Shown piece by piece: positions 15,947 through 25,329 of a stretch of 64,000 bases of DNA. Made by a program: the position numbers and the translations under genes. Within the stretch, counting starts at the first letter, position 1; the number at the start of each line of letters is the position of its first letter. Below the pieces are notes generated by a model. It saw only the letters and a program-made list of their open reading frames with translations, did no database searches and was not told the origin of the DNA. The DNA comes from Lachnospiraceae bacterium. GTDB taxonomy: Bacteria; Bacillota; Clostridia; Lachnospirales; Lachnospiraceae. The stretch covers positions 62,001-126,000 of the forward strand of contig JAAVZL010000033.1 of assembly GCA_022791635.1 (NCBI GenBank). Direction: 5' to 3'.

Positions 15947-17875
15947 TTAAGACAGCTCAAACGCCCCCGTATAAAGCTGGTAATACTTCCCCCGCTCCTC
16001 AATCAGGTCCTCATGAGTCCCCCGCTCAATGATCCGCCCCTGCTCCAGCACCATAATCACATCCGAATTCTGCACCGTAGAAAGCCTGTGGGCAATCACA
16101 AACACCGTCCTCCCCGTCATCAGACTGTCCATCCCCCTCTGTACAATCGCCTCCGTCCGTGTATCAATACTGGAAGTAGCCTCATCGAGAATCAACACCG
16201 GCGGATCCGCAATCGCCGCTCTGGCAATGGTCAAAAGCTGCCTCTGCCCCTGTGACAGATTCGCCCCATCTCCGGAAATCATCGTGTCATACCCTTCCGG
16301 CAAATGCCGAATAAACGTATCCGCACCTGCCAGCATAGCCGCACCCTTCACCTCCGTGTCCGTGGCATCCAGCTTTCCATACCGGATATTGTCAGCCACC
16401 GTACCCGTAAACAAATGACTGTCCTGAAGCACCATGCCAAGAGACCGACGCAGATCCGACTTGCGGATCTTATTGATATTAATCCCATCATACCGTATTT
16501 TCCCATCCTGAATATCATAAAACCGGTTGATCAGATTGGTAATGGTCGTCTTTCCTGCTCCCGTTGCCCCCACAAAAGCCACCTTCTGCCCAGGCTTCGC
16601 AAAGAGCTTAATATCATGGAGGACCATCTTCTCCTCCGTATAGCCAAAGTCCACTCCATCCATAACCACATCCCCCTTCACCTCCGTGTAGGTAAGGGTT
16701 CCGTCATGATGAGGATGCTTCCAGGCCCAGACACCGGTACGCTCCGGAACCTCCACAAGCTCCCCGTTTTCATAGCGGGCATTCACCAGCGTCACATATC
16801 CATTGTCCTGCTCCGAAGGTTCATCCATCAAGTCAAAAATACGCTCCGCACCGGCCAGTGCCATAATAATCGAGTTAAACTGCTGAGCCACCTGAGTAAT
16901 GGGCTGGGTAAAGCTCCGGTTCAGCTGCAGAAACGAAGCCAAACCGCCCAAAGTCAATCCGCCCACACCGCCGATTGCCAGAAGCGCTCCCACCATGGTG
17001 GTCAGCACATAGCTGATATTTCCTATATTTGCCATAATAGGCATCAAAATACTGGCGTAAATATTGGCATTGCTTGCACTCTCAAAGAGCTTGTCATTCA
17101 GCTCCTTAAACTTCCTCCTGGCTTCCTCCTCATGGCAGAATACCTTTACAACTTTCTGCCCCTCCATCATTTCCTCAATATAGCCGTTGACTGCTCCCAA
17201 ATCTTTCTGCTGTGCCACAAAATAAGTGCCCGACTTTCCGCCAATATGCTTGATCACCTGAGTCATAACAACAATCATCACCACCACCAGAAGCGTCAGA
17301 TGCGGGCTTAAGCTCAGCATGGAAATAAATACGCTGACAATAGTGATACTGGAAGACAAAAGCTGCGGAATGCTCTGGCTAATAAGCTGCCGCAGGGTAT
17401 CCGTGTCATTGGTGTAAATACTCATAATATCCCCGTGGGAATGAGTGTCAAAATAAGGGATGGACAGGGTTTCCATATGAGCAAACAGCTCATTTCGGAT
17501 TCTCGTAAGGCTGCCCTGAGCCACCGTAATCATCAGGCGGTTATAAAGATAGGTGGACGCCGCTCCCGTCAGATAAATAAGAGCCATCATAGCCAGCGCT
17601 TTCAAAAGAGGTGTAAAATCCGGTGCATCCACGCCAATCATCGGCGTAATATAGCCGTCAATCAAGGTCTGCAGAAACAGATTTCCCCGAACATTGGCCA
17701 GCACTCCCACCACAATTCCGATCACCACAAAAATGCAGTGAATGGGATATGCCTTTACCACCAGATCAAACAGACGTTTTAAGGTACGTCCGGGATTCTT
17801 GGCCTTGGGGCCTTTTTTCATTCCCTTTCCACGTCCCATAGGACCTCTTGGACCTCTCGCCTGATTACTGCTCAT
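15947..17875 (-). CDS. ABC exporter subunit, catalytically competent half
   Basis: This 642-residue fused membrane/ATPase half-transporter carries six helices and one nucleotide-binding domain. Walker A is GATGAGKTT, the signature is LSQGQRQL and Walker B with catalytic Glu is LILDEATSSID. A glycine/arginine/lysine-rich N-terminal extension precedes the first helix. The start at 17875 (GGAG 7 bases upstream) overlaps the end of the partner gene by 11 bases. With the next gene it forms a heterodimeric exporter of the BmrCD/TM287-288 type, probably for drugs or lipophilic compounds. Confidence 0.92.
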   Translation of the reverse strand: MSSNQARGPRGPMGRGKGMKKGPKAKNPGRTLKRLFDLVVKAYPIHCIFVVIGIVVGVLANVRGNLFLQTLIDGYITPMIGVDAPDFTPLLKALAMMALIYLTGAASTYLYNRLMITVAQGSLTRIRNELFAHMETLSIPYFDTHSHGDIMSIYTNDTDTLRQLISQSIPQLLSSSITIVSVFISMLSLSPHLTLLVVVMIVVMTQVIKHIGGKSGTYFVAQQKDLGAVNGYIEEMMEGQKVVKVFCHEEEARRKFKELNDKLFESASNANIYASILMPIMANIGNISYVLTTMVGALLAIGGVGGLTLGGLASFLQLNRSFTQPITQVAQQFNSIIMALAGAERIFDLMDEPSEQDNGYVTLVNARYENGELVEVPERTGVWAWKHPHHDGTLTYTEVKGDVVMDGVDFGYTEEKMVLHDIKLFAKPGQKVAFVGATGAGKTTITNLINRFYDIQDGKIRYDGININKIRKSDLRRSLGMVLQDSHLFTGTVADNIRYGKLDATDTEVKGAAMLAGADTFIRHLPEGYDTMISGDGANLSQGQRQLLTIARAAIADPPVLILDEATSSIDTRTEAIVQRGMDSLMTGRTVFVIAHRLSTVQNSDVIMVLEQGRIIERGTHEDLIEERGKYYQLYTGAFELS

Positions 17876-19607
17876 CTGCGTCTCCTCCCTTCTGCTGAGA
17901 TTCGTATACCTCCCGGTAAATGGCATTGCTCTCCATAAGCTCCTCATGAGTGCCAATGCCGTCAATCTGTCCGTCATTCAACACAATAATTTTATCCGCA
18001 TCCTGTACGGAAGATACCCTCTGGGCAATAATCAGCTTGGTGGTATCCGGAATTTCCTCCCGGAATGCCTTGCGGATCATAGCGTCCGTGTGGGTGTCCA
18101 CCGCACTGGTGGAATCATCCAGAATCAAGACCTTTGGCTTTTTCAAAAGTGCCCTGGCAATACAGAGACGCTGTTTCTGTCCACCGGACACATTAGTTCC
18201 GCCCTGCTCGATATAGGTATCGTACTGCTTGGGGAACTTCTCAATAAATTCATCGGCACAGGCCAGCTTACAAACACGGATCAACTCCTCGTCTGACGCC
18301 TCCTTATCGCCCCACCGCAGGTTTTCCTTGATGGTGCCGGAGAACAGAACATTCTTCTGAAGTACCATGGAAACCTCGTTCCGCAGAGCCTCCAGATCGT
18401 AGTCCCGCACATCCAGTCCGCCTACCTTCACACTGCCGCTTGTCACATCGTAAAGCCTGGGGATGAGCTGCACCAGGGTGGACTTGGCGCTTCCGGTACC
18501 GCCCAGGATTCCGATGGTCTCGCCGGAACGGATTTCCAGATTTATATGGGCCAGATGGAGATTCTCCTTGTCACCGTGGTAGCTGAAGCACACATCCTCA
18601 AAGGTGATGGAGCCGTCCTTTACCTCCTTTTGGGCTGTGCCGTAAGGCTTGCTGGTCAGATCGCTCTTCTCCTCCAGCACTCCGCAGATACGCTCGGCGG
18701 ACGACTTTGCCATGGAAATCATAACCGTGACCATGGCAATCATCATCAGGCTCATGAGAATGTTCATGGTGTAGGTGAACATACTCATCAGATCACCGGT
18801 GGTCATGCCGCCTACAACAATGGTCTTTGCACCAAGCCAGGAGAGCAGAATGATACATGTATACACGGTAAACTGCATAATGGGCATCATGCTGACCATA
18901 ACCTTTTCTGCCCGGACAGAGCACAGGTACAGGGCACGGGAGGCTTTCTTGAATTTTTCTGTCTCGTGATCCTCCCGAACGTAAGCCTTTACCACACGGA
19001 TACTGGTGAGGTTTTCCTGTACGCTGGCGTTGAGTCCGTCGTATTTCTCAAACATTTCCCGAAAATAGGGACCTACCTTTCCCATAAGGAAGAAAATCAC
19101 GCAACCCAGGAAAACCAGGGCTCCCAGGAATACCAGAGCCAGGCGGGCATTGATAAGAAATGCCATGGTCATGGCTGTTATCAATGTAATAGGTGCCCGG
19201 GTGAACATGCGCATAATCATCTGAAATGCATTCTGGACGTTGGTTACGTCTGTGGTCAGCCTTGTGACCAGACCGGCTGTGGAGAAGCGGTCAATGTTGG
19301 AAAAGGAAAACTCCTGGATTTGACCGTACATGGCTTCCCGCAGGTTCTTGGCAAAGCCGGTGGAGGCGATGGAGGCCTGCTTGGCTGCCATAGCCCCGCA
19401 AAACAGAGAGGCAAAGGATACGGCCAGCATAACCAGACCTACCTTTACCACATAGCTCATATTTCCTGTACCGAGACCGTCGTCGATGATGCTTGCCATC
19501 AGACGGGGGATGATCATTTCCAGAATGACCTCCACGATTATGAAAACAGGAGCTGATATTGCTGTTTTTTTGTATTCGCCTATATATTTTTTCAGTGTCT
19601 TTAGCAT
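17865..19607 (-). CDS. ABC exporter subunit, degenerate-site half
   Basis: This 580-residue ABC half-exporter has six helices followed by an ATPase domain: Walker A GGTGSAKST, signature VSGGQKQR and Walker B LILDDSTSAVD. The residue after Walker B is Asp instead of the catalytic Glu, the hallmark of the degenerate site in heterodimeric exporters such as TM287/288. It is the first exporter gene after the MarR regulator and overlaps its partner. Confidence 0.93.
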   Translation of the reverse strand: MLKTLKKYIGEYKKTAISAPVFIIVEVILEMIIPRLMASIIDDGLGTGNMSYVVKVGLVMLAVSFASLFCGAMAAKQASIASTGFAKNLREAMYGQIQEFSFSNIDRFSTAGLVTRLTTDVTNVQNAFQMIMRMFTRAPITLITAMTMAFLINARLALVFLGALVFLGCVIFFLMGKVGPYFREMFEKYDGLNASVQENLTSIRVVKAYVREDHETEKFKKASRALYLCSVRAEKVMVSMMPIMQFTVYTCIILLSWLGAKTIVVGGMTTGDLMSMFTYTMNILMSLMMIAMVTVMISMAKSSAERICGVLEEKSDLTSKPYGTAQKEVKDGSITFEDVCFSYHGDKENLHLAHINLEIRSGETIGILGGTGSAKSTLVQLIPRLYDVTSGSVKVGGLDVRDYDLEALRNEVSMVLQKNVLFSGTIKENLRWGDKEASDEELIRVCKLACADEFIEKFPKQYDTYIEQGGTNVSGGQKQRLCIARALLKKPKVLILDDSTSAVDTHTDAMIRKAFREEIPDTTKLIIAQRVSSVQDADKIIVLNDGQIDGIGTHEELMESNAIYREVYESQQKGGDADEQ

Positions 19608-19639
19608 ACTGTCCTCCTATTATAAGTTCCGCAATCATT

Positions 19640-20122
19640 TTATACTTCTGAAAGGCTATGAAGAATCCGTTCTAACAGACCCGAGAGCTGCCTGCGCTCC
19701 TCTTCTGTCATACAGCTGTAGATTTTATCGTCCATCTGCCACATTTCCTCACACATTTCCTGCATTAAGCATCGGCTTTTTTCTGTCAGCTCAATCATTC
19801 GAAAGCGTTTGTCAGACTCATTGGTCTTTCGCACAATAAAACCCTTTTCCTCCAATCGATTCAAAATGCCTGTGACTGTGGGATTTTTCAAGTGAAACCA
19901 TTTTTCGATCTCACGCTGATGAATCGGTTCTCCCTCATGAAAGCCCAGATAGAAGAGAAGCTCCTGCTGAGATGAGGTGAGGTTATATTTCAACAAGTGC
20001 TTATTTCTTCTCTCCTCAAAGGTTTTTTGAATCATTTTCAGCTGCTTATTGATGATGGTCGGCTCTCTTCGCATGGGACTGTTTTCTCCCTTTGCAAAAA
20101 AATCGGCCTGCCTCTTATCCAT
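19640..20122 (-). CDS. MarR-family repressor of the ABC exporter
   Basis: This 160-residue MarR protein has a central winged helix (QREIEKWFHLKNPTVTGILNRLEEKGFI) and the conserved DKRFRMIELTEKS wing. The start at 20122 was chosen for the AGGTGAT site about 8 bases upstream, rather than the ATG five codons earlier. It heads the operon with both exporter genes and is preceded by a perfect long palindrome, so drug-responsive self-repression is likely. Confidence 0.92.
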   Translation of the reverse strand: MDKRQADFFAKGENSPMRREPTIINKQLKMIQKTFEERRNKHLLKYNLTSSQQELLFYLGFHEGEPIHQREIEKWFHLKNPTVTGILNRLEEKGFIVRKTNESDKRFRMIELTEKSRCLMQEMCEEMWQMDDKIYSCMTEEERRQLSGLLERILHSLSEV

Positions 20123-20188
20123 AGAAATCACCTCCAAAGCTTTTCCTTCCCTCTTTTCAGAGGTCTGCCGTCAAAGCAGCAGGGCAAA

Positions 20189-20233
20189 AATATATAGCGT
20201 AATATATATTTGATATATATTACGCTATATATT
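20189..20233. promoter_or_regulatory. 21-bp-arm palindrome upstream of marR (probable operator)
   Basis: The arms 20189-20209 and 20213-20233 are perfect inverted repeats around three bases, containing ATATAGCGTAATATATAT. It lies 66 bases before the marR start where the promoter should be. The AT-rich symmetry fits one or two MarR dimer sites. Confidence 0.7.
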
Positions 20234-20310
20234 AATCCCCATATGTTGGAATGTCAAGATAGGAAATATGAAAATTCTGTGAAATTCGCTATCATCAAAA
20301 CCAAAGAGCT

Positions 20311-20443
20311 CTAATTTCCAAACATTTTATTCATATCTCTTACAGCCATCTTCATATGCAGCTCCATAGCCTCCACTGCACCCTGAACATTTCTCTTCTT
20401 AATATTATCCAGAATCATATTATGTGGAACAAACGTATTTCAT
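20311..20443 (-). pseudogene. GntR-family remnant: start region joined to C-terminal end
   Basis: Read on the minus strand, an AGGAGGT site and ATG (20441-20443) lead after a few codons into a shifted frame encoding the last part of a FadR-type FCD domain: FVPHNMILDNIKKRNVQGAV and then AMELHMKMAVRDMNKMF, with a stop at 20311-20313. Everything between the first codons and the final helices is missing. The pattern 'H.mIldnIk.r....A..AM..H' is diagnostic of FadR C termini. Confidence 0.7.
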
Positions 20444-20474
20444 ACCTCCTACTATTATAATATTATCTGATATC

Positions 20475-20495
20475 ATATAATATGGCATATTATAT
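20475..20495. promoter_or_regulatory. Palindrome in the promoter region of the GntR remnant
   Basis: ATATAATATG and CATATTATAT (20475-20484 and 20486-20495) are a perfect inverted repeat around one base, about 30 bases before the remnant's start. It is probably the regulator's own operator, left behind when the gene was deleted. The rest of 20500-20610 is AT-rich with no recognisable gene. Confidence 0.5.
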
Positions 20496-20629
20496 CTATA
20501 AATACAAAAAATTTCTTAATAAAATATAAAATTTGTCATCATTTACGATTCGGAATTCCGGTAAATTCTCACCATCTTTTTCCCAAATGGTAACAGATTT
20601 TGTAAATTAAAAAAGGAGGTAATACATAT

Positions 20630-20767
20630 TTGAACCAGACAAAAACAGTTTCACACTGGAACGGCCCTGAGCAGTCGAAGGAGGAGGTGATTCAGCACTT
20701 AAAAGCCACACCGGGTCTGTATAGACATTATTCTCAGAGGAATGGGGAAGTGCAAAATAACAGATAA
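20630..20767 (+). pseudogene. Short truncated reading frame resembling the N terminus of an Rpn/PD-(D/E)XK family protein
   Basis: A strong AAAGGAGGTAA site precedes a TTG start at 20630 and 45 codons follow. The residues WNGPEQSKEEVIQHLKATP recall the leader of Rpn-family putative transposases, but the nuclease domain is absent and the frame ends in unrelated residues. This assignment is from memory of the family and is weak. It could instead be a real small protein. Confidence 0.35.
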
Positions 20768-20772
20768 TTTCA

Positions 20773-20815
20773 AAAAGAGACCATGTAAGATTTTCTCTCG
20801 TTCATGGTCCCTTTT
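20773..20815. terminator. Bidirectional terminator
   Basis: GACCATG and CATGGTC form a stem extended by AAAAG/CTTTT across one mismatch. The minus direction gives CATGGTCTCTTTTTG after the DUF1461 gene; the plus direction ends in CTTTTCCC. Confidence 0.65.
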
Positions 20816-20850
20816 CCCATAGCATCCTTTTTCCAAGTCCTTTTGTCCCT

Positions 20851-21495
20851 TTAAGCTTTCTGCCTCCGGTACGCCAATCCGCAAATCACGCTGCCAAGCG
20901 CCACACAGCCCAGAATCATCAGAGCACAGTGCAGAAAAAAGGTATCCGGCAGGATTGTGATCACCGGATCCGTCAAAGGATCAAAAATCCAGTAATCATT
21001 GTCAAAGGCCAGGTGATGAAACGCCACAAAAGCCCAGTCCCAGTTCAGAGCTACCAGAAGCCCCAGTGCGGCAGGCAAAGCCACCGCCAGTATCGAGGTG
21101 AGCTTTAGATAGAGATACTCCCTTTTGCGGACAAAAAATACAATTCCCCCGATGCTGAGCACTGCGCCTGCAATGGCCATATATTTGAAAATATGAAAAA
21201 TATCCCGCACCTCTTCAAAATGTATCCGCCCCGGTTCCGACATGGCAAGGGAGGGAAACTCCAGGCTGTCACTGCCAAAAGACAAATTGTAATCAATCAG
21301 CACATCATAGTTTTCCCGAATCTTTTCCTTTGTGTACCCAGACTGCCCCGGAATATCAAGAGCGGAAATATCCAGATAGTAAAGAGGCCGAAAGGCTAGC
21401 GTAAATACCACCGACACAGAAATAATGGTCAGTGTCAGTATCAACGCAAATATGGTATGAGTTGCCAAACTGCTCTTTTTGATGGTTTTCTGCAT
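20851..21495 (-). CDS. Integral membrane protein, DUF1461/TIGR01906 family
   Basis: This 214-residue protein has a membrane helix near the N terminus (about 14-36) and three more in the second half. The extracytoplasmic loop between holds YTKEKIRENYDVLIDY and the conserved region FHHLAFDNDYWIFDPLTDPVI. These match the TIGR01906 group, whose function is unknown. It starts 4 bases after the ftsH stop, so the two are cotranscribed. Confidence 0.85.
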   Translation of the reverse strand: MQKTIKKSSLATHTIFALILTLTIISVSVVFTLAFRPLYYLDISALDIPGQSGYTKEKIRENYDVLIDYNLSFGSDSLEFPSLAMSEPGRIHFEEVRDIFHIFKYMAIAGAVLSIGGIVFFVRKREYLYLKLTSILAVALPAALGLLVALNWDWAFVAFHHLAFDNDYWIFDPLTDPVITILPDTFFLHCALMILGCVALGSVICGLAYRRQKA

Positions 21496-21499
21496 GTCT

Positions 21500-23599
21500 T
21501 TAACGTCTCTCTCTTACAAACACCTCGGGGATCTCCGGCTTTTCCGGAATCTCTTCCGGCTTCTGCTCCTCTGTCCCTTCCGGCTCCCCGGGCTGCTTTC
21601 CTTCCTCGGTCTCTTCCGGATGCCCGGCCGCCGTCTCCTCTGTCAGGTCTTTTGTCTCCTTCACAGGCTCTTCCTTTTCCTCTGAAGCTTCCTCCTGCTT
21701 TTTCTTCTCTTTTTCCTCTGGCTCCGGAATTCCCTTGGCCTCCCGGAAGATCTTCATAAACTCTTTGCCTGTGATGGTCTCCTTCTGAATCAGGAATTCC
21801 GCAATCTGATCCATCACATCACGGTTCTCACTTAAGAGGCGCTTTGCCTCCTCATAGGAATCCTTGAGGATCCTCATAACCTCCTGATCCACCTCGGCAG
21901 CCGTGGCGTCGCCGCAGTTCATAATGGTCCGTCCGGTTAAGTATTCATTCTCCTTGGTTTCCAGCCCCATAAGGCCGAACTTCTCCGACATGCCGTACTG
22001 GGTCACCATGGCCCTGGCAAGGCGGGTTGCCTTCTCAATATCATTGGAGGCCCCGGTGGTCACGGTCTCAAAAACCAGCTCCTCCGCCGCCCGGCCGGCC
22101 AGATAGCCCACCAGCATGGCGTCAATCTCTTTTTTCGTATTCAGATACTTCTCTTCCTCCGGCACCTGCATCACATAGCCCAGAGCCCCCATGGTACGGG
22201 GAACAATGGTAATCTTCTGCACCGGCTCCGCATCTTTTTGCAGAGCGCTCACCAGAGCGTGGCCCACCTCATGGTAAGACACAATGCGGCGCTCCTCCTT
22301 GCTCATAATGCGGTCCTTCTTCTCCTTGCCGACCAGAACCACCTCAACGGCCTCAAAGAGATCCTTCTGGGCAACGGCCTTTCTCTTGTTCTTCACCGCA
22401 AGAATGGCGGCCTCGTTGATCATATTGGCCAGATCCGAGCCCACTGCTCCGCTGGTAGCCAGGGCAATCTCGTCCAGATCCACCGTCTCATCCATATTTA
22501 CGTTCTTGGCATGAACCTTCAGAATATCCACCCGCCCTTTCAGATCCGGGCGGTCCACAATCACCCGGCGGTCAAAGCGCCCCGGGCGCAAAAGGGCCGG
22601 ATCCAGCACCTCGGGCCGGTTGGTTGCTCCAAGGACCAGGCAGGCCGTATGGCTGTCAAAGCCGTCCATCTCTGCCAGCAGCTGGTTCAAGGTCTGCTCC
22701 CGCTCGTCATTGCCCCCGCCGTAACGAGAGTCACGGCTCTTTCCGATAGCGTCAATCTCATCGATAAAAATAATACAGGGGGAATGCTTCTTGGCCTCGG
22801 CGAACAAATCCCGAACCCGGGAAGCGCCCACGCCCACGAACATTTCCACGAAATCAGAACCGGACAGGGAGAAAAAGGGCACATGAGCCTCCCCGGCCAC
22901 GGCCTTGGCCAGAAGGGTTTTTCCTGTTCCGGGAGGGCCCACAAGAAGGGCTCCCTTGGGGAGCTTTGCTCCGATCTCCGCATATTTCCCGGGATTGTGC
23001 AGGAAGTCCACCACCTCCTGGAGGGACTCCTTGGCCTCCTCTTCCCCGGCTACATCCTTAAAGGTAACTCCCGTCTCCTTCTCAATATAGACCTTGGCCT
23101 TGCTCTTGCCGACGCCCATGCCCATCATGCCGCCGCCACCCATTTTCCGCATGACAATGCCGAAAATCAGCCAGATAATGGCCACGGGAAGCAAGAACTG
23201 GATCACAACGGAGATGATCATATCCTGAACGCCGCTGATGGGCGCGCTGTGCTTCACGCCTGCCTCTATGAGCTTCTGCTCCAGCTGATAATCGGGCATC
23301 ACTCCTGTGGTGTAGACAATGTCTCCGCCTCTGGCATTCTTCTCCTTGGCCGTAATCTTAATCTGATTGGAGGACAGCTCTACCGCCTCTACCTCGCCAT
23401 TATCCAGCATCTCCATGAACTCGTCGTAGGTAATGACGGAGCTGCCGGTTCCCATCCCCGTAAGATAGTTCCACGCCAGCATGGTAAGCATGGTGACAAT
23501 GAGAATCATCAGAATGCTCTGCCGGTTTCTTGGATTTTTATTGTTGTCCCCACCGCCGTTTTGGTTGCCCGGACGGTTGGAATTGTTGTTTTCTTCCAT
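21500..23599 (-). CDS. ftsH: ATP-dependent zinc metalloprotease FtsH
   Basis: This 699-residue membrane-bound AAA+ protease degrades damaged membrane and regulatory proteins. Two helices (about 29-47 and 127-150) flank an extracytoplasmic domain. The AAA module has Walker A GPPGTGKT at 221-228, Walker [12 protein letters not shown] and the arginine-finger region LRPGRFDR. The zinc site HEVGH is at 443-447. The last 75 residues are an unusually long Glu/Lys/Pro-rich tail. GGAGG precedes the start and a good promoter lies at 23651-23679. Confidence 0.97.
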   Translation of the reverse strand: MEENNNSNRPGNQNGGGDNNKNPRNRQSILMILIVTMLTMLAWNYLTGMGTGSSVITYDEFMEMLDNGEVEAVELSSNQIKITAKEKNARGGDIVYTTGVMPDYQLEQKLIEAGVKHSAPISGVQDMIISVVIQFLLPVAIIWLIFGIVMRKMGGGGMMGMGVGKSKAKVYIEKETGVTFKDVAGEEEAKESLQEVVDFLHNPGKYAEIGAKLPKGALLVGPPGTGKTLLAKAVAGEAHVPFFSLSGSDFVEMFVGVGASRVRDLFAEAKKHSPCIIFIDEIDAIGKSRDSRYGGGNDEREQTLNQLLAEMDGFDSHTACLVLGATNRPEVLDPALLRPGRFDRRVIVDRPDLKGRVDILKVHAKNVNMDETVDLDEIALATSGAVGSDLANMINEAAILAVKNKRKAVAQKDLFEAVEVVLVGKEKKDRIMSKEERRIVSYHEVGHALVSALQKDAEPVQKITIVPRTMGALGYVMQVPEEEKYLNTKKEIDAMLVGYLAGRAAEELVFETVTTGASNDIEKATRLARAMVTQYGMSEKFGLMGLETKENEYLTGRTIMNCGDATAAEVDQEVMRILKDSYEEAKRLLSENRDVMDQIAEFLIQKETITGKEFMKIFREAKGIPEPEEKEKKKQEEASEEKEEPVKETKDLTEETAAGHPEETEEGKQPGEPEGTEEQKPEEIPEKPEIPEVFVRERR

Positions 23600-23650
23600 C
23601 TTTCTCCTCCTTGTATTTGCTACCGGCGCTTTCGGGACGGTAACACCTCT

Positions 23651-23679
23651 ATTATAGTGTGTGTTTTGCCAGAAAGCAA
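23651..23679 (-). promoter_or_regulatory. Probable ftsH promoter
   Basis: On the minus strand TTGCTT (23674-23679) and TATAAT (23651-23656) are separated by exactly 17 bases, about 50 bases before the ftsH start. Confidence 0.65.
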
Positions 23680-23699
23680 TACGAAAGATGTGAAAAAGT

Positions 23700-23781
23700 G
23701 TTCCTGCTCACTCCGTGTTACAGTTCAGATGGGCGGCAGGGGCGCAGGCCATCTGAACTGTAACACGGAGTGAGCAGGAAC
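23700..23781. repeat. Perfect hairpin with 33-bp arms between the DUF1846 gene and ftsH
   Basis: The arms 23700-23732 and 23749-23781 are perfectly complementary over 33 bases around a 16-base loop. The arm sequence is unrelated to that of the hairpin at 15289. In the minus direction ACTTTTTCAC follows, so it may end the galE-DUF1846 transcript, though it is far longer than a normal terminator. Confidence 0.9.
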
Positions 23782-23791
23782 GAAAAAGCTT

Positions 23792-25246
23792 TTACCGAGG
23801 CTCCGATGTAAGAAGAATTCCCAGCCTCTGGAAGGTCTTCTCATCCCCTGCGTTTAACATACGGGAGGTATGTACCTGGCTTCCCCGCAGGCGAGGCAGC
23901 TGGCGCAGAGCCAGATCTGCAAGCTCATTCCTCTCAGAGCTTGCGGAGAGGGCAATCAAAACCTCCTCCATATGAAGGCGGGGGTTCTTGCTTCCCAGAT
24001 AATCCACCTTCAGCTTTTGAATGGGCCTTATGACATTGGGCGTAATGAGGAGCACCTTATGATCAATCCCGGCCAGCTCCTTTAAGGCATTTACAAGCAA
24101 AGCGGAGCAGGCTCCCAGAAGCTCACTTGTCTTTCCGGTGATGACCCGTCCGTCACAAAGCTCCATGGCCGCAGCCGTGTGTCCCGTCTCCTTGGCACGC
24201 TGCTGAGCCGCCGGAACCACCTTCCGATCCTGGGTGGTCACTCCTACCTTATTCATCAGAAGCTCAATCTTATAGGCCTCCTCTTCCGTCGCCTTTCCCC
24301 TGGCAATGCCCACCAGAGTGTGATAATACCGGCGGATGATCTCCTGGCCGGAAGCCTCCCGGCAGGCTTCGTCATCCACAATGCATTTTCCCGCCATATT
24401 GACTCCCATATCCGTGGGAGACTGATAGGGGCACTCTCCGTAAATCCGCTCAAAAATAGCCCGCAGCACCGGGAAAATCTCCACATCCCGGTTATAGTTC
24501 ACCGTAGTCTCCCCGTAGGCATCCAGGTGGAAGGGATCGATCATATTGACATCGTTGAGATCCGCCGTAGCCGCCTCGTAGGCCAGATTCACCGGATGGC
24601 TTAAGGGCAGGTTCCAGATGGGGAAGGTCTCGAACTTGGCATAGCCCGCCCGAATCCCCCGCTTATGCTCATGGTAAAGCTGGGACAGGCAGGTTGCCAT
24701 TTTGCCGCTTCCCGGGCCGGGTGCCGTCACCACCACCAGGGGGCGGGAGGTCTCTATATACTCATTATGTCCGTAGCCTTCCTCACTGACAATCACAGGG
24801 ATATTATTGGGATAGCCGGGGATCATATAGTGCCGGTATACCCGAACGCCCATCTTCTCCAGACGGCTCTGGAACATCTGAGCGCTGTACTGCCCTGCAA
24901 AATGGGTGATGCACACGCTCCCCACATAGAGAGCCTTGGACTCAAAAATACTTTTTAACCGCAGAAGATCGGAATCATAGGTAATTCCCAGATCTCCCCG
25001 GATCTTATTTTTCTCAATATCCTCGGCGCTGATGACAATGACAATCTCCACCTGCTCCTTAAGCTGCATCAGCATCCGCAGCTTGCTGTCCGGCTCAAAG
25101 CCCGGAAGCACCCGGGAGGCATGGTGATCGTCATAGAGCTTTCCCCCAAATTCCAGGTACAGCTTATTGTCAAACTGCCCAATCCGCTCTCGGATATGCT
25201 CCGACTGCATTTTTAAATATTTTTCGTTATCAAATCCTCTTTTCAT
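23792..25246 (-). CDS. DUF1846 domain protein
   Basis: This 484-residue protein matches the DUF1846 family over its whole length. Landmarks include the N-terminal GFDNEKYLKMQSEHIRERI, KLYLEFGGKLYDDHHASRVLPGF and APGPGSGKMATCLSQLYHEH, the last resembling a P-loop. The family is common in Clostridia and streptococci. I know of no settled function; a nucleotide-dependent enzyme is plausible from the Gly-rich loop. It follows galE and a membrane glycosyltransferase-like gene. Confidence 0.88.
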   Translation of the reverse strand: MKRGFDNEKYLKMQSEHIRERIGQFDNKLYLEFGGKLYDDHHASRVLPGFEPDSKLRMLMQLKEQVEIVIVISAEDIEKNKIRGDLGITYDSDLLRLKSIFESKALYVGSVCITHFAGQYSAQMFQSRLEKMGVRVYRHYMIPGYPNNIPVIVSEEGYGHNEYIETSRPLVVVTAPGPGSGKMATCLSQLYHEHKRGIRAGYAKFETFPIWNLPLSHPVNLAYEAATADLNDVNMIDPFHLDAYGETTVNYNRDVEIFPVLRAIFERIYGECPYQSPTDMGVNMAGKCIVDDEACREASGQEIIRRYYHTLVGIARGKATEEEAYKIELLMNKVGVTTQDRKVVPAAQQRAKETGHTAAAMELCDGRVITGKTSELLGACSALLVNALKELAGIDHKVLLITPNVIRPIQKLKVDYLGSKNPRLHMEEVLIALSASSERNELADLALRQLPRLRGSQVHTSRMLNAGDEKTFQRLGILLTSEPR

Positions 25247-25329
25247 CTTTGTCTCGTTTTGCTCCTGTGCATGTATTTGGCTCGGCCAGATCCGAAAGCC
25301 CGCAGCATCTTACGCCTTTGACAATGCCG

